A stretch of DNA of 64,000 nt from Gulosibacter sp. 10 (GTDB lineage Bacteria; Actinomycetota; Actinomycetes; Actinomycetales; Microbacteriaceae), in the NCBI RefSeq assembly GCF_900163695.1, contig NZ_FUIC01000021.1:46279-110278 (forward strand), in the 5' to 3' direction. Position numbers and translations under genes: made by a program. Shown here piece after piece: positions 1 to 13,064 of the stretch. The notes beneath the pieces are model-generated. The model did no database searches and had not been told where the DNA came from. It saw only the letters and a list, made by a program, of their open reading frames with translations. Position 1 is the first letter of the stretch. Each line of letters begins with the position of its first letter.

Positions 1-34
1 CGTGCCGGGCGGCGCGCCCCGCCCCGCGTTTCCG

Positions 35-64
35 CGTCGGCGCGGGGTTTCCCCCGCGCCGACG
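35..64. terminator. Perfect 13-bp stem hairpin near the window start
   Basis: CGTCGGCGCGGGG and its exact complement CCCCGCGCCGACG flank a TTTC loop. It is probably the terminator of a gene lying before the window. No U-run follows, which is common for actinobacterial hairpin terminators, so the role is inferred from structure only. Confidence 0.55.
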
Positions 65-151
65 GTATACCTCCGATGGGAGGAGGCGCGGGGCGGAGCC
101 GCGACGATCGGAGCCTGTGCGGGCGCGCCGGCGCGCACGAGCATTGGATGC

Positions 152-1315
152 ATGACCACGCAGACTCCGAATCCACACGCGCCGGGCCTTTCGTCGCCGC
201 ACTCGCAGCGCATCGTGCTCTCCGCGCGCAATCTCGACAAGCGCTACGGCACGACCACCGCGCTCCGCGACGTCTCCCTCGACCTCGTCCAGGGCAGCTC
301 CGTCGCGATCATGGGCGCATCCGGCTCGGGCAAGACGACGCTCATGCACGTGCTCGCGGGCATCATCCGCCCCGACTCCGGCTCCGTCTCCATGACGGAC
401 GCCCAGGGCCGGAACGTGGAGGTCGCTTCCGCCTCCGAACGCGATCGCACCGCGCTGCGTCGCGAATCCTTCGGCTTCGTCTTCCAGCAGGGCCTGCTCA
501 TCCCCGAGCTCACCGCGGTGGAGAACGCGGCCCTGCCCCTCATGCTCGGGGGCGTCGAGCGCGCCGAGGCCGAGCGCATCGCCGCCGGCTGGCTCGACGC
601 GCTCGGCCTCGCCGGGCTCTACGGCCGCCGCATCGGCGAGCTCTCGGGCGGCCAGGCGCAGCGCGTCGCGGTGGCCCGCGCCCAGGTGACGAACCCGGCG
701 ATCGTGTTCGCCGACGAGCCCACGGGCGCCCTCGACTCCGAGACCGGCGTGGAGGTCATGTCGGCGCTGCTCGGCACGACCTCGGGCATGGGGCGCACGC
801 TCCTCGTCGTCACGCACGACCCGAACGTCGCCGCGCGATGCGACCGCACGGTGCAGATGCGCGACGGCGTGCTCATCGCCGATCAGGCCTCGCCCGACGC
901 CGCACAGGCCTCGCACTCCGCCGGCGAGGACGGGAGCGACGCCCCCGCGAGCGCACCCGAGCCGGCGGGACGCCGGCCCTTCGACGCGCCGCAGGGGCAG
1001 ACCCCCGCGGCGCCGAATCCGCAGGCCCCGTACGGGCAGGCCCCGCATCCGCAGGCCCCGTACGGCCAGGCCCCGCACCCGCAGGCCCCCGCGCCGCAGA
1101 TTCCCTATCCGCAGGCGCCCTATCCGCAGCCTCCGTACCCGCAGCAGGCGCCCTACCCGCAGCAGGCGCCGCCCTACGGTGCGCCGCAGATGCCCCCGCC
1201 GTATCAGTGGCCGCCCGCCCCGGAGGGCCCCGGGGCGCCGGGCCTCGGAGACGGATACCGGCCCGCGCCGCCGGCGTTCCCCGCCGGCGAGCAGGATGCG
1301 GGAGGCCCGCGATGA
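152..1315 (+). CDS. ABC transporter ATP-binding protein (MacB/LolD type) with disordered Pro/Gln tail
   Basis: ATPase subunit of an FtsX-type ABC exporter, acting at the cytoplasmic face of the membrane. The ATG at 152 was chosen because the ABC fold begins about 25 residues later; the open frame extends upstream, but that part is low-complexity. Visible motifs are Walker A (GASGSGKTT), a Q-loop (FVFQQGLLIPELT), the signature LSGGQAQR, Walker B (IVFADEPTGALDS) and the H-loop (VVTHD). The fold ends near residue 245. The remaining roughly 140 residues are a Pro/Gln/Ala tail with repeats of the PQAPYGQAPH kind, which is unusual for an ABC ATPase. Its stop overlaps the next gene's start (ATGA), so the two are translationally coupled. 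Confidence 0.9.
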   Translation: MTTQTPNPHAPGLSSPHSQRIVLSARNLDKRYGTTTALRDVSLDLVQGSSVAIMGASGSGKTTLMHVLAGIIRPDSGSVSMTDAQGRNVEVASASERDRTALRRESFGFVFQQGLLIPELTAVENAALPLMLGGVERAEAERIAAGWLDALGLAGLYGRRIGELSGGQAQRVAVARAQVTNPAIVFADEPTGALDSETGVEVMSALLGTTSGMGRTLLVVTHDPNVAARCDRTVQMRDGVLIADQASPDAAQASHSAGEDGSDAPASAPEPAGRRPFDAPQGQTPAAPNPQAPYGQAPHPQAPYGQAPHPQAPAPQIPYPQAPYPQPPYPQQAPYPQQAPPYGAPQMPPPYQWPPAPEGPGAPGLGDGYRPAPPAFPAGEQDAGGPR

Positions 1316-2802
1316 GCCTCACGACCCCCTCCGCCACCTCCGCCGATGCTGCGGACGGCGCCGCGCCGGAGCCCCGCTCCGACGTCGACCTCGCCGCCCT
1401 CGCCCGCGACACCGCGCAGGTCGCCTCGAGCGGCAGCGGCCACGGGGGCCCCGCCCTCGGCATCCGGCTCGCCTGGCAGCTCGCGAAGCCCTCGCGCTCC
1501 GGGTTGAGCGCGCTGCTGCTCCCGGTCGTGGCGTTCACGATCACCGCGGCGCTCGTGCTCACGGTGCTCGCGGGCGTGCGCTGGTTCTGGCAGCTCGACA
1601 CCGAGAACGGCCCGTTCCTGGCCATGTTGAGCGTGCTCGCGCTGGTGCTCCTCGCCATCCCGCTCATGGGGCTCGCCGGCTCCGCCGCACGGCTCTCGCT
1701 GCGCCGGCGCGACGACCGGCTCGCGACGCTCCGCCTCCTCGGCGGCACCGGCGGGCTGGTGCGCGGCATCACGCTCTTCGAGTCCACCGCGCTGGCGCTC
1801 GTGGGCACGCTCCTCGGCGTGGCCGTCTACTTCGCGCTCATCCCGCTCGTGGGCCTGCTCCACTTCGACGGCGGGCCGATCGGCGCGGGCGGGCTCGTCC
1901 TGCCGCTGCCGTGGATCCTCGTCGTCGTGCTCGCCGTCGTCCTGATGGCGCTCGCGAGCGCCGCGCTCTCGCTCGGCAAGGTGCTCGTCACGCCGCTCGG
2001 CGTGCGCACCCGCCAGCGCGCCCCCGAGCTGAGCTGGATCCGCGTGGCCATCGGCGCCGTCGCGCTCATCGCCTGCGTGATCTTCACCACGCTGAACCCG
2101 GCTTCGGCGGGCGGCACCGATCTGCTCATGGTCGCCGCGATCTTCGCGGTGCCCTTCGCGATCATGCTCATCGTGCTCAACCTCGTGGGCCCGTGGCTCA
2201 TCCGCACCCTCACGCGGATGTCGCTCAAGCGCGCCAAGTCGGGGCCGCAGCTCATCTCGGCCAGGTCGATCCTCGAGGATCCCAAGCAGGTGTGGCGGCA
2301 GGTCTCCGGCGTGGCGGTGACGAGCTTCGTGGCGGTGATCGCGGGCTCGGGCATGGCCATCGCGGGCTCGGTCGAGTCCGGCGAGGGCGCCTCAGCCGCC
2401 GAGATGACCATCAATCAGGACATCCAGACCGGCGTGCTGCTCACGCTGATGATCTCGTTCCTGCTCACCGCCTGCTCGGCCGGGCTCACGCAGGCGGCCG
2501 CGATCCTCGACCGCCAGGACCTCTGGGTGGGGCTGCACCGGATCGGCATGGCCGTGGGCACGATGGACGGCATCCGCCGCCGGCAGATGCTGGCCCCGCT
2601 GCTGCAGGTGTCGATCACCGCGATCGTCGTGGCCGCCGCGCTCACGCTCCCGCTGGTCGGGGCGGCGATCATGATGGACCCGCTGTCGATCGGCGTGATC
2701 GTGGTCACCTGGATCATCGGCGTGCTGCTGACGGTGCTCGCGGGCATCGCGGCCGGCGGGGTCCTGCGCTCGGTGCTCCGCGCGCAGAACGACCTCGACT
2801 GA
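1312..2802 (+). CDS. FtsX-like ABC transporter permease
   Basis: Membrane subunit of 496 residues paired with the preceding ATPase. After a soluble N-terminus of about 55 residues come hydrophobic segments near residues 65-90, 105-125, 150-175 and 190-215, then a second group near 245-265, 270-300, 345-365, 380-400 and 435-490. The segment with RRRDDRLATLRLLGGT after the second helix is typical of FtsX/MacB-family permeases, which couple ATP hydrolysis to export or mechanotransmission. No large periplasmic MacB domain is visible. The substrate cannot be told. A regulator does not adjoin it within the window. Confidence 0.85.
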   Translation: MSLTTPSATSADAADGAAPEPRSDVDLAALARDTAQVASSGSGHGGPALGIRLAWQLAKPSRSGLSALLLPVVAFTITAALVLTVLAGVRWFWQLDTENGPFLAMLSVLALVLLAIPLMGLAGSAARLSLRRRDDRLATLRLLGGTGGLVRGITLFESTALALVGTLLGVAVYFALIPLVGLLHFDGGPIGAGGLVLPLPWILVVVLAVVLMALASAALSLGKVLVTPLGVRTRQRAPELSWIRVAIGAVALIACVIFTTLNPASAGGTDLLMVAAIFAVPFAIMLIVLNLVGPWLIRTLTRMSLKRAKSGPQLISARSILEDPKQVWRQVSGVAVTSFVAVIAGSGMAIAGSVESGEGASAAEMTINQDIQTGVLLTLMISFLLTACSAGLTQAAAILDRQDLWVGLHRIGMAVGTMDGIRRRQMLAPLLQVSITAIVVAAALTLPLVGAAIMMDPLSIGVIVVTWIIGVLLTVLAGIAAGGVLRSVLRAQNDLD

Positions 2803-2821
2803 CGCATCCGTCCCCCGAGCC

Positions 2822-2866
2822 GAACGCCGCCGATTTCTCCCTCGCCTCGGGAAATCGGCGGCGTTC
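2822..2866. terminator. Hairpin terminator after the ABC exporter pair
   Basis: A 16-bp perfect inverted repeat, GAACGCCGCCGATTTC with its complement, is separated by 13 bases. It lies between two convergent units (exporter on + and pdxT on -) and could serve both. Confidence 0.65.
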
Positions 2867-2978
2867 CGCGTCTCCGGCCGCGTCGATCCCGCACCCGCTC
2901 GCCGAGTTCCGGCGCAGACGGACATCCGGCGCCAGGATTCGGAAGGGCGCCGTGCCCGGCTCGGGGCGGCGCCGAGCC

Positions 2979-3623
2979 TCAGGGGATGAGTTCGAGCAGG
3001 CGGCGGTGGAGGGTCGCATCGCCCGTGAGCTCCGGGTGGAAGGAGGCGCCGAGCAGGCTCCCCTGCTCAACCCCGACGATCTCGCCCTCGAAGTGCGCCA
3101 TGGCCCTCGTCCGCGGGCCGTCGACGGAGACCACGCGCGGCGCGCGGATGAAGGCGGCGCGGATCCCGCCCCATTCCGTGTCGAGCACCGCCTGCGCCGA
3201 GTCGCGCTGCGGGCCGAACGCGTTGCGGTTCACCGTGATGTCGAGGCCCCCGATGGTCCGCTGCCCCGGCGCCGGATTCTCGAGCCGGTCGGCGAGGAGG
3301 ATCAGCCCGGCGCAGGTGCCGAGCACCGGCAGGCCCTGCCCGATCAGCGCCCGGATGGGCTCGTCGAGCCCGAACATGCGGCAGAGCCGGTCGATGACCG
3401 TCGACTCGCCGCCGGGCAGCACGAGCGCATCCACCCGCGCCCCGTCGGTGCCGACGAGATCGGCGGGCTTGCGCACCTGCCGCGTCCGGGCCCCGATCGC
3501 CTCGAGCAGGGAGGCGTGCTCGCGCACGCCTCCCTGCAGGCCGAGCACGCCCACGGTCGCGCGACCGTCCGCGGTCCCGGCGGTCGGCGCGGGGGCCGCA
3601 CCCGTGCCGGCGCTCGCTACCAT
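2979..3623 (-). CDS. pdxT: Pyridoxal 5'-phosphate synthase glutaminase subunit PdxT
   Basis: Class I glutamine amidotransferase that supplies ammonia to PdxS for DXP-independent vitamin B6 synthesis. Seen: the N-terminal VGVLGLQGG strand, LPGGEST, the nucleophile elbow [11 protein letters not shown] with its Cys, and the His/Glu pair in [10 protein letters not shown]. Length is 214 residues, slightly over the family's usual 190-200 because of an Ala/Thr/Gly-rich leader of about 20 residues. The ATG at 3623 lies just upstream of the pdxS stop, a 7-base overlap that argues for coupling. A later start near the VGVLGL strand would match the family better and cannot be excluded. Confidence 0.95.
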   Translation of the reverse strand: MVASAGTGAAPAPTAGTADGRATVGVLGLQGGVREHASLLEAIGARTRQVRKPADLVGTDGARVDALVLPGGESTVIDRLCRMFGLDEPIRALIGQGLPVLGTCAGLILLADRLENPAPGQRTIGGLDITVNRNAFGPQRDSAQAVLDTEWGGIRAAFIRAPRVVSVDGPRTRAMAHFEGEIVGVEQGSLLGASFHPELTGDATLHRRLLELIP

Positions 3624-4540
3624 CCGCGCTCGGCGAGGCGGTGCGGCGCGGGCAGGTCGTTGACGTTGAGCCCGACCATGGCCTCGCCCAGGCCCCGGGA
3701 TGCGGCGGCGATGGCCTCGGGGTCGTCGTACTGCGCAGTCGCGCGCACGATGGCGGCGGCGCGCTTGGCCGGGTCGCCCGACTTGAAGATGCCCGAGCCG
3801 ACGAAGACGCCGTCGGCGCCGAGCTGCATCATCATCGCCGCATCGGCGGGGGTGGCCACGCCGCCCGCGGTGAACAGCACGACGGGCAGCTTCCCGTGCT
3901 CCGCCACGTGCTCCACGAGGCCGATCGGCGCCTGCAGGTCCTTCGCCGCCGCGTAGAGCGCCTCCGGCTCGGAGGCCCACAGCGCCTGCAGGCGCGCGAT
4001 CTCGCCGCGGATGGTGCGGATGTGCTTGGTCGCCTCCGAGACGTCGCCGGTGCCGGCCTCGCCCTTGGAGCGGATCATCGCCGCGCCCTCGGCGATGCGG
4101 CGGAGCGCCTCGCCCAGGTTGGTCGCGCCGCATACGAACGGCACGGTGAAGCCCTGCTTGTCGATGTGGTGCACGTAGTCGGCGGGGCTCAGCACTTCGG
4201 ACTCGTCGATGTAATCGACGCCGAGCGCCTGCAGCACCTGGGCCTCGACGAAGTGGCCGATACGGGCCTTGGCCATGACCGGGATCGAGACGGTCTCGAT
4301 GATGCCGTCGATGAGGTCCGGGTCGCTCATGCGGGCCACGCCGCCCTGCGCGCGGATGTCCGCGGGGACGCGCTCGAGGGCCATGACGGCGACGGCGCCG
4401 GCGTCCTCGGCGATGCGGGCCTGCTCGGGGGTCACGACGTCCATGATCACGCCGCCCTTGAGCATGTCGGCGAGGCCGGTCTTCACCAGCGGGGTGCCCG
4501 TCCGGGTCTGCTGGTCGGTGGTTTCGGTTGCATTGGTCAT
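3617..4540 (-). CDS. pdxS: Pyridoxal 5'-phosphate synthase lyase subunit PdxS
   Basis: Makes PLP from ribose 5-phosphate, glyceraldehyde 3-phosphate and ammonia delivered by PdxT, in a dodecameric complex in the cytoplasm. The 307-residue protein is full length. Family landmarks are [15 protein letters not shown] near the N-terminus, the catalytic Lys region [13 protein letters not shown], the second Lys region [12 protein letters not shown], and the phosphate-binding [13 protein letters not shown]. It is first in a two-gene operon with pdxT and divergent from pdxR, with 84 bp between the two starts, where repeated operator-like sequences lie. Confidence 0.97.
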   Translation of the reverse strand: MTNATETTDQQTRTGTPLVKTGLADMLKGGVIMDVVTPEQARIAEDAGAVAVMALERVPADIRAQGGVARMSDPDLIDGIIETVSIPVMAKARIGHFVEAQVLQALGVDYIDESEVLSPADYVHHIDKQGFTVPFVCGATNLGEALRRIAEGAAMIRSKGEAGTGDVSEATKHIRTIRGEIARLQALWASEPEALYAAAKDLQAPIGLVEHVAEHGKLPVVLFTAGGVATPADAAMMMQLGADGVFVGSGIFKSGDPAKRAAAIVRATAQYDDPEAIAAASRGLGEAMVGLNVNDLPAPHRLAERGW

Positions 4541-4558
4541 CGCACCATCATCGGCAGC

Positions 4559-4608
4559 GCAGTGGACTATTTCCAGATCCACTTCCAGGGCATTGCACTG
4601 GACCACTT
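4559..4608. promoter_or_regulatory. Candidate PdxR operator between pdxS and pdxR
   Basis: Three related decamers lie on the + strand: TGGACTATTT (4562-4571), AGATCCACTT (4575-4584) and TGGACCACTT (4599-4608). The two outer copies are 37 bases apart. MocR-type PdxR regulators of actinobacteria bind repeated sites in exactly this divergent position, so operator function is likely but inferred. Confidence 0.5.
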
Positions 4609-4624
4609 GTGCGAGACTGGACCG

Positions 4625-6094
4625 GTGCGCCCCGCCTCCGCCCCGGAACTGCCCGTCGCCCTCGACCGCGGCGGCCCGCTCGGGCTGCCCCAGCAGCTCG
4701 CGCAGGCCGTCCGCGCCCTCATCGAGCAGGGATCGCTCCGGCCGGGCGATCCGCTGCCCTCCACCCGCGCCTGGGCGGCGCGGCTCGAGGTCTCGCGCGG
4801 CACGGTCGTCGCCGCCTACGAGCAGCTCGCCGCCGAGGGGTACCTCGTCGGCGAGGCCGGCTCGGCCACCCGCATCAACCCCTCGCTCCCGGCAGCGCAT
4901 CCCGCCGCCGGGAGGCCGCGGCCGGCGAACCCGACCGGCCCCCTCCGCCTGCCCCGACGCGCGTCGGGGCGCCCCGCCGCCATCGACATGCTGCCCGGCC
5001 AGCCGGCCACCGACCTGCTGCGCACCCCGGCCTGGCGCCGGGCATGGCGCACCGCGTCGGATGTGGAGCTCGCCCCGCTCCCCATCGAGGGCGATGCGCG
5101 GCTCCGACGCCGGATCGCCGAGCACTACCGCCGGATGCGCGGGCTCTCGCGCGATGCCGATCGGTTCCTCGTGACGGCGGGCGGGCGCGAGGGCCTCTCT
5201 CTCGTGCTCCAGACGCTGCACTCGGAGCTGCGCGGGGCGCGGCCGCTGCGGGTCGGCGTGGAGTCGCCCGGCTATCCCTCGCTCCGGCGGGCCGCCACCC
5301 GGCTCGGCGCCGAGCTCGTCCCGCTCGAGGTGGACCGCGCCGGGCTCCGCACCGACCTCCTGCCGAGCGGCGGCGCGCGGCCCGATCTCGCGATCGTCAC
5401 GCCGAGCCACCAGTACCCGCTCGGCGGCTCGCTGCCCGTCGACCGCCGCCTCGAGCTGCTCGAATGGGCGCAGCGCGAGGGCGTGCTGCTGCTCGAGGAC
5501 GACTACGACTCGGAGCTCCGCTACGTCGGCCAGCCGCTGCCCACGCTCACCGCGCTCGACGACCCCGAGGCGGGCACCGTCGCGCTGCTCGGCACGTTCT
5601 CGAAGACGATGGCGCCGGCGCTCGGCCTCGGGATGCTGTGCGCGTCGGGCGCCCTGCGCGACCGCCTCCTCGCGACCCGCGCGGATCTCGGCACGCCGGT
5701 CTCCGCGGTGGTGCAGCACGCGCTCGCCGACTACCTCGCCTCGGGCGAGCTGCACCGCCATACGGCGAGGGTGCGCCGCGCCTACCGGCACCGCCGCGAC
5801 CTCGTGCTCGAGCGGCTCGGCGAGCTGCCCGCCGCCACGGTCTCGCCCATGGACGGCGGCCTGCACGCCGTGATCCGCACCGGGATGCCCGAGGAGGCGC
5901 TGCTCGACGCGTGCGCGCGGGCTCGGGTGCGGGTCTCCCCCGGCGCCGCGTACTGGCAGCGCCCCGACACCGCCGCGAACGGCGAGGCGGATGGCGGAGA
6001 GTCGGAGGGCGGGAGCATCGTGATCGGCTACGCGCACCTCGCCGATGCGGAGCTCCGCGAGGGGCTCGATCGCCTGCGCCGGGCGCTCGGCTGA
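4625..6094 (+). CDS. pdxR: MocR-family transcriptional regulator, PdxR-like
   Basis: Two-domain regulator of 489 residues. The N-terminal GntR winged helix (about residues 10-80) contains [19 protein letters not shown] and [18 protein letters not shown]. The rest is an aminotransferase fold type I domain with the PLP-region landmarks [35 protein letters not shown] and the PLP Lys in [14 protein letters not shown]. PdxR activates pdxST and senses PLP. The GTG at 4625 was chosen because the reading frame upstream crosses the divergent promoter. Its position opposite pdxS strongly supports the pdxR role over other MocR regulators. Confidence 0.88.
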   Translation: MRPASAPELPVALDRGGPLGLPQQLAQAVRALIEQGSLRPGDPLPSTRAWAARLEVSRGTVVAAYEQLAAEGYLVGEAGSATRINPSLPAAHPAAGRPRPANPTGPLRLPRRASGRPAAIDMLPGQPATDLLRTPAWRRAWRTASDVELAPLPIEGDARLRRRIAEHYRRMRGLSRDADRFLVTAGGREGLSLVLQTLHSELRGARPLRVGVESPGYPSLRRAATRLGAELVPLEVDRAGLRTDLLPSGGARPDLAIVTPSHQYPLGGSLPVDRRLELLEWAQREGVLLLEDDYDSELRYVGQPLPTLTALDDPEAGTVALLGTFSKTMAPALGLGMLCASGALRDRLLATRADLGTPVSAVVQHALADYLASGELHRHTARVRRAYRHRRDLVLERLGELPAATVSPMDGGLHAVIRTGMPEEALLDACARARVRVSPGAAYWQRPDTAANGEADGGESEGGSIVIGYAHLADAELREGLDRLRRALG

Positions 6095-6220
6095 CCGGCT
6101 CGCGGGTGCGGCGAGGCCGATTCCGAATCCGCCCTCGTTTCTCGACGCTTGTAGATTTACACTATCTGCAACCGTGTCGGCCGATGTCCGACTCACGCGC
6201 TCAAGGAGGAGACGAGTTCC

Positions 6221-8257
6221 ATGTCGCACGCCCCTGATCAGACCCATACGCACGGCAAGCGGGTCACGACTCCCGTCGAGGCCGCGCACCCCCTCGACCC
6301 GCTCACCGCCGACGAGATCGACCGCGCCCGGGAGATCCTCGTGGAGGCGGGTCATCTCGGCGAGGACACCCGGGTACCGATGCTGCTCCCGCTCGACCCC
6401 GACAAGCGGGAGGTCGAGGAGTGGCGCCCCGGCGCGCCGCTCGACCGGCGCGTCATCGCGACCCTGCTCGACCGGCCGAGCGGGGAGTCCGCCGAGGCGA
6501 TCGTCTCGCTCACCCGCGGCGAGGTGGACGACTACCGGGTGCTGCCCAATCGCGAGCACCCGTACGGGCAGCCGCAGGTGCTGCTCGAGGAGTTCGAGGA
6601 GGTCGGCGAGATCGTCAAGGCCGATCCGGGCTGGCGCGCGGCCATGGAGCGCCGCGGACTCGGCCGGTACATCGACACGTGCTTCTGCTCGCCGCTCGCG
6701 CCGGGCTACTTCCCCGACCGGGAGGACGAGAACGGGCATCGCATGCTGCGCTCGCTCACCTACCTCATCCCCAACCCGGGCGACAGCCCGTGGGCGCATC
6801 CGGTCGAGGGGCTCATCGCGCTCGTGAACCTCACCGAGCGCCGCGTCGTCAAAGTAGAGGACGAGGGCGACGTGCCCGTGCCGATGGAGCACGGCAACTA
6901 CGGCCTCGACGCGCAGGGCCCCGCCCGCACCTCGCTCAAGCCGATCGACATCAGCATGCCCGAGGGGCCGAGCTTCTCGGTCGACGGCGGCCTCGTGCAG
7001 TGGGAGAACTGGAAGTTCCGGGTGGGCTTCAACGCCCGCGAGGGCCTCGTGCTCAACACCGTCAGCTTCCGCGACGGCGACGAGGACCGGCCGGTGCTCA
7101 CCCGCGCGAGCGTGCCCGAGATGGTCGTGCCCTACGGCGACCCGAACTTCACCCGCTACTGGATCAGCTACTTCGACGCCGGCGAGTACCTGCTCGGCAA
7201 GAGCGCGAACTCGCTCGCGCTCGGCTGCGACTGCCTCGGCGTCATCCACTACTTCGACGGCTTCGTCGCCGACGACCACGGCCATGCGCACAAGATCCCG
7301 CAGGTGATCTGCATGCACGAGGAGGACTACGGCATCCAGTGGAAGCACACCGATCTCGAGGGCAAGGCGGACGTGCGTCGCAGCCGCCGCCTCGTGGTCA
7401 GCTACTTCGCCACCGTGGGCAACTACGACTACGGCTTCTTCTGGTACTTCTACCTCGACGGCTCCATCCAGGTCGAGGCCAAGGCCACGGGCGTGGTGTT
7501 CGCCGGCGCGAACCATCCCGGCTCGGAGGCGCCGCACGGCCCGGAGATCGCGCCCGGCATCTTCACCCCGGTGCACCAGCACATCTTCTGCGCCCGCCTC
7601 GACACGGCCGTCGACGGGGAGGACAACACGGTGCACGAGGTCGATGTGCGCCGCATCCCGATGGGCTCGCAGAACCCCTACGGCAACGCGTTCACCTACG
7701 AGCAGACGCAGCTGCGCAGCGAGCTCGAGGCGCAGCGCATGGCGGACAACGAGGCGAACCGGGTGTGGGAGGTCCGCAGCGCCCACCGGACGAACCACGT
7801 GGGCAGGCCCACCGCGTTCCACCTCATCCCCGAGGGCAAGCCCGTGCTCATGGCCGATCCCGAGTCGACGGTGTACGCGCGCGCCAACTTCGCCACCAAG
7901 CACCTGTGGGCCACGCAGTACGCGCCGCGCGAGCTCTACCCGGCCGGCGACTACCCCAACCAGCACGCGGGCTGGGCCGGACTGCCGAGCTGGACCAAGG
8001 ACGACCGCAGCCTCGACGGCGAGGACGTCGTGCTCTGGCACTGCTTCGGGCCCACCCACGTGCCGCGGCCCGAGGACTGGCCCGTGATGCCCGTCGACTA
8101 CTCGGGCTTCTGGTTCAAGCCCTACGGCTTCCTCGACCGCAACCCCACCATGGACCTGCCCTCGGATGCGCGCTCGCAGGGCGCCTGCGCCGCGGACGAC
8201 TCCGCGGGCGGATGCTGCTCGGGCGAGGCCTCCGAGGGCGAGGGCTGCTGCGGCTGA
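6221..8257 (+). CDS. Copper-containing primary amine oxidase with Cys-rich C-terminal tail
   Basis: Oxidises primary amines to aldehydes with release of ammonia and hydrogen peroxide. The cofactor precursor Tyr402 lies in [10 protein letters not shown] (the N-Y-D/E consensus for topaquinone). The copper-site histidines are in [14 protein letters not shown] and in [16 protein letters not shown] further on. An RBS (AAGGAGG) precedes the ATG. At 678 residues it is slightly long. The extra length includes a tail after the fold that reads [16 protein letters not shown] and ends in CCG, with five cysteines in 25 residues. No signal peptide is visible, so the enzyme is probably cytoplasmic. Peroxide formed here may be linked to the adjacent catalase, but that is inference. 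Confidence 0.92.
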   Translation: MSHAPDQTHTHGKRVTTPVEAAHPLDPLTADEIDRAREILVEAGHLGEDTRVPMLLPLDPDKREVEEWRPGAPLDRRVIATLLDRPSGESAEAIVSLTRGEVDDYRVLPNREHPYGQPQVLLEEFEEVGEIVKADPGWRAAMERRGLGRYIDTCFCSPLAPGYFPDREDENGHRMLRSLTYLIPNPGDSPWAHPVEGLIALVNLTERRVVKVEDEGDVPVPMEHGNYGLDAQGPARTSLKPIDISMPEGPSFSVDGGLVQWENWKFRVGFNAREGLVLNTVSFRDGDEDRPVLTRASVPEMVVPYGDPNFTRYWISYFDAGEYLLGKSANSLALGCDCLGVIHYFDGFVADDHGHAHKIPQVICMHEEDYGIQWKHTDLEGKADVRRSRRLVVSYFATVGNYDYGFFWYFYLDGSIQVEAKATGVVFAGANHPGSEAPHGPEIAPGIFTPVHQHIFCARLDTAVDGEDNTVHEVDVRRIPMGSQNPYGNAFTYEQTQLRSELEAQRMADNEANRVWEVRSAHRTNHVGRPTAFHLIPEGKPVLMADPESTVYARANFATKHLWATQYAPRELYPAGDYPNQHAGWAGLPSWTKDDRSLDGEDVVLWHCFGPTHVPRPEDWPVMPVDYSGFWFKPYGFLDRNPTMDLPSDARSQGACAADDSAGGCCSGEASEGEGCCG

Positions 8258-8276
8258 CCGGCCGGCGCCGCGACGC

Positions 8277-8316
8277 GGAACGGCCCGGCGCCCCGATCGG
8301 GGCGCCGGGCCGTTCC
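8277..8316. terminator. 20-bp perfect inverted repeat between amine oxidase and katG
   Basis: Arms beginning GGAACGGCCCGGCGCC are exactly complementary over 20 bp with no separate loop. It sits between two convergent genes and most likely acts in both directions. Confidence 0.7.
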
Positions 8317-8363
8317 GCTGCGACTCGTCGAAGCGGCGCCGCCGCGCCGTCAGCCGGCCGCCG

Positions 8364-11139
<2,776 letters not shown>

Positions 11140-11275
11140 GCGCGAAGTGTAGCGTCGCCGCCGCCGGAGCGGCCGTGAACGTGACGACGTCTTACGGGGC
11201 TCGTCTTGGCGCGGCCGGAACGGCGGGGTAGCCTGCCGGTTCGCCTGTCCTTCACCCCGGCTCCGGCCGAATACC

Positions 11276-12292
11276 GTGAAACGAGGTCGCCCGTTGTCGC
11301 CACGCATCGGATTCTTCACCCGCCTACTCGAGGACGCGCCGGCCGCCGAGCGGTACCACTTCGCGCTCGAGCAGATCGAGCACGCGGAGCGGCTCGGGTT
11401 CTCGACGGCGTGGATCGCGCAGCATCATTTCGACGCGGCCGAGGGCGGGCTGCCCTCGCCGTTCCTGCTGCTCGCCGCCGCGGCCGAGCGCACCTCCCGC
11501 ATCCGCCTCGGCACCGGGGTCGTCACGCTGGCCCACGAGAACGCCGTCCGCACCGCGGAGGACGCCGCCGTGCTCGACCTGCTCTCGGGCGGGCGCGTGG
11601 AGCTGGGCGTCGGCACCGGCGCTTCGCCGGAGTCCCTGGAGCTCTTCGGCTTCGGCGGCCGCGACCGCAACGACCTCTTCGCGGAGAAGCTCGCGCGGCT
11701 CCGCGAGGCGCTGGCCGGGCGGCCGCTCGACGAATCCGGGCGGCACCTCCAGCCTGCGGCGCCGACGCTCCCCGGCCGCATCTGGCAGGCGACGCTCTCG
11801 CCCTCCGGAGCCCGGCGCGCGGGTCGTGCGGGCGACGGGCTCATGCTGTCGCGCACGCAGGTCCGCGAGACCGGGCAGACGCTCGACGACGTGCAGCTGC
11901 CGATCATCGACGAATACCTCCGGGCGCTGCCCGAGGGCGTCGAGCCGCGCATCCTCGCGTCGCGGACGCTCGTCGTCGTGGACGAGGAGAACCGCGCCGC
12001 CGCCCTGCGCCACGCGGAGGAGCGGGTGCGCTCGCTCGCCCGCGGATTCCTCCGCAGTCCGGAGGCCTCCGCCGGCGACCTCGACGAGCTGTTCGCCCTG
12101 ACGAACACTTGCTTCGGCACGGTGCCCGAGGTCGTCGACCGCCTCGGCGCGGATGCGACCGCGGCCCGGGCCGACGAGGTGTCGTTCCAGGTGCATTCGA
12201 TCGACCCGGGGCACGAGCTCGCGCTGCGCTCGCTCGAGCTCATCGCCACGGAGGTCGCGCCGCAGCTGGGCTGGGGCGGGGCCGGCGCCTGA
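11276..12292 (+). CDS. LLM-class flavin-dependent oxidoreductase (luciferase-like monooxygenase)
   Basis: Bacterial luciferase-like TIM barrel of 338 residues using FMNH2. Seen: the N-terminal strand IGFFTRLLED, AERLGFSTAWIAQHHF, IRLGTGVVTLAHENAVRTAED and LDLLSGGRVELGVGTGASPES, the standard LLM landmarks for flavin binding and barrel strands. Substrate cannot be inferred. It starts at GTG 11276, stands alone on the + strand and runs convergently into the ABC-2 exporter genes, with only 4 bases between the stops. Confidence 0.85.
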   Translation: MKRGRPLSPRIGFFTRLLEDAPAAERYHFALEQIEHAERLGFSTAWIAQHHFDAAEGGLPSPFLLLAAAAERTSRIRLGTGVVTLAHENAVRTAEDAAVLDLLSGGRVELGVGTGASPESLELFGFGGRDRNDLFAEKLARLREALAGRPLDESGRHLQPAAPTLPGRIWQATLSPSGARRAGRAGDGLMLSRTQVRETGQTLDDVQLPIIDEYLRALPEGVEPRILASRTLVVVDEENRAAALRHAEERVRSLARGFLRSPEASAGDLDELFALTNTCFGTVPEVVDRLGADATAARADEVSFQVHSIDPGHELALRSLELIATEVAPQLGWGGAGA

Positions 12293-12296
12293 GCTG

Positions 12297-13019
12297 TCAG
12301 CGGCGGGGCTCCCAGCGGAACATCGCCCGCGCCAGCACGACCGCGACGACGGCCCAGAGGATGGTCGGGGCGAGCAGGACGAGCGCCTCGCCCGCATCGA
12401 GCGTCCGGTTCCAGGCGCCCACGGTGAGCTCGGTGGCCGAGCCGCCCGGGAGCAGCCGTTTGAGCCACGCGAGATCGGCGGTCCCGGTGAACCCGATCCA
12501 GAAGGCGATCGCCGAGGTGCCCAGCGTGATGGGCAGCGTGGTGACCTGCGCGTGCTCGGGCGACTGCGTGATCCCGGCCGTCGCGAGGGCGAAGCCGATC
12601 ATCATCACCACGAGCGAGAGGGCCGATGCCGCGAGCAGGGGGATGTTCGGGCTCGCCTCCCCCACGACGCCGAGCACGGTCAGCACGGCCGCCACCTGGA
12701 CGACGCCGATGATCGCCGGAGGCGCGAGGATGCCGATGAGGATGCCTGCATCGCCGATCGCGGTGGAGCGCAAGCGCTTCAGGAACAGCGTCTGCCGCCT
12801 CGAGGCGAGAGTGGTCACGGCGGTGGCGTAGAGGCCCATGCCGATGAGGATGACCATGAAGACGCCTGCGAGGAAGCCCGCCCCTGCCGGGAACTGCGCG
12901 AAGATCTCGCGCTGGGCGATGAAGAGCAGGCTGAGGCCGACCGGGATGACGGTGGCGCTGAAGAAGACCATCCGGTTGCGGAGGATCTGCCGGAACTCGC
13001 TGCGGGCGATTGCGAACAC
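12297..13019 (-). CDS. ABC-2 type exporter permease (DrrB-like)
   Basis: Integral membrane subunit of 240 residues with about six hydrophobic segments, starting MFAIARSEFRQILRNRMVFF, a typical ABC-2 N-terminal coupling segment. Other helices lie near residues 25-45, 55-75, 95-120, 130-155, 165-185 and 205-230. It follows the ATPase gene at 13065-13952 with a 45-bp gap, so both belong to one unit. Such pairs commonly export drugs or lipids. The divergent two-component system at 14064 probably controls expression. Confidence 0.85.
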   Translation of the reverse strand: MFAIARSEFRQILRNRMVFFSATVIPVGLSLLFIAQREIFAQFPAGAGFLAGVFMVILIGMGLYATAVTTLASRRQTLFLKRLRSTAIGDAGILIGILAPPAIIGVVQVAAVLTVLGVVGEASPNIPLLAASALSLVVMMIGFALATAGITQSPEHAQVTTLPITLGTSAIAFWIGFTGTADLAWLKRLLPGGSATELTVGAWNRTLDAGEALVLLAPTILWAVVAVVLARAMFRWEPRR

Positions 13020-13064
13020 GATGAGGTTGCCTTTCGAGTGACGTACGGGGATTCGGGGCGGCGG

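Noticed and set aside
3617..8059. Minus-strand open frame of 1480 residues across pdxS, pdxR and amine oxidase
   Set aside because: Only the last 307 residues (PdxS) are real; the rest is the antisense shadow of two clear + strand genes in GC-rich DNA and has Arg/Glu/Val-rich, domain-free sequence.
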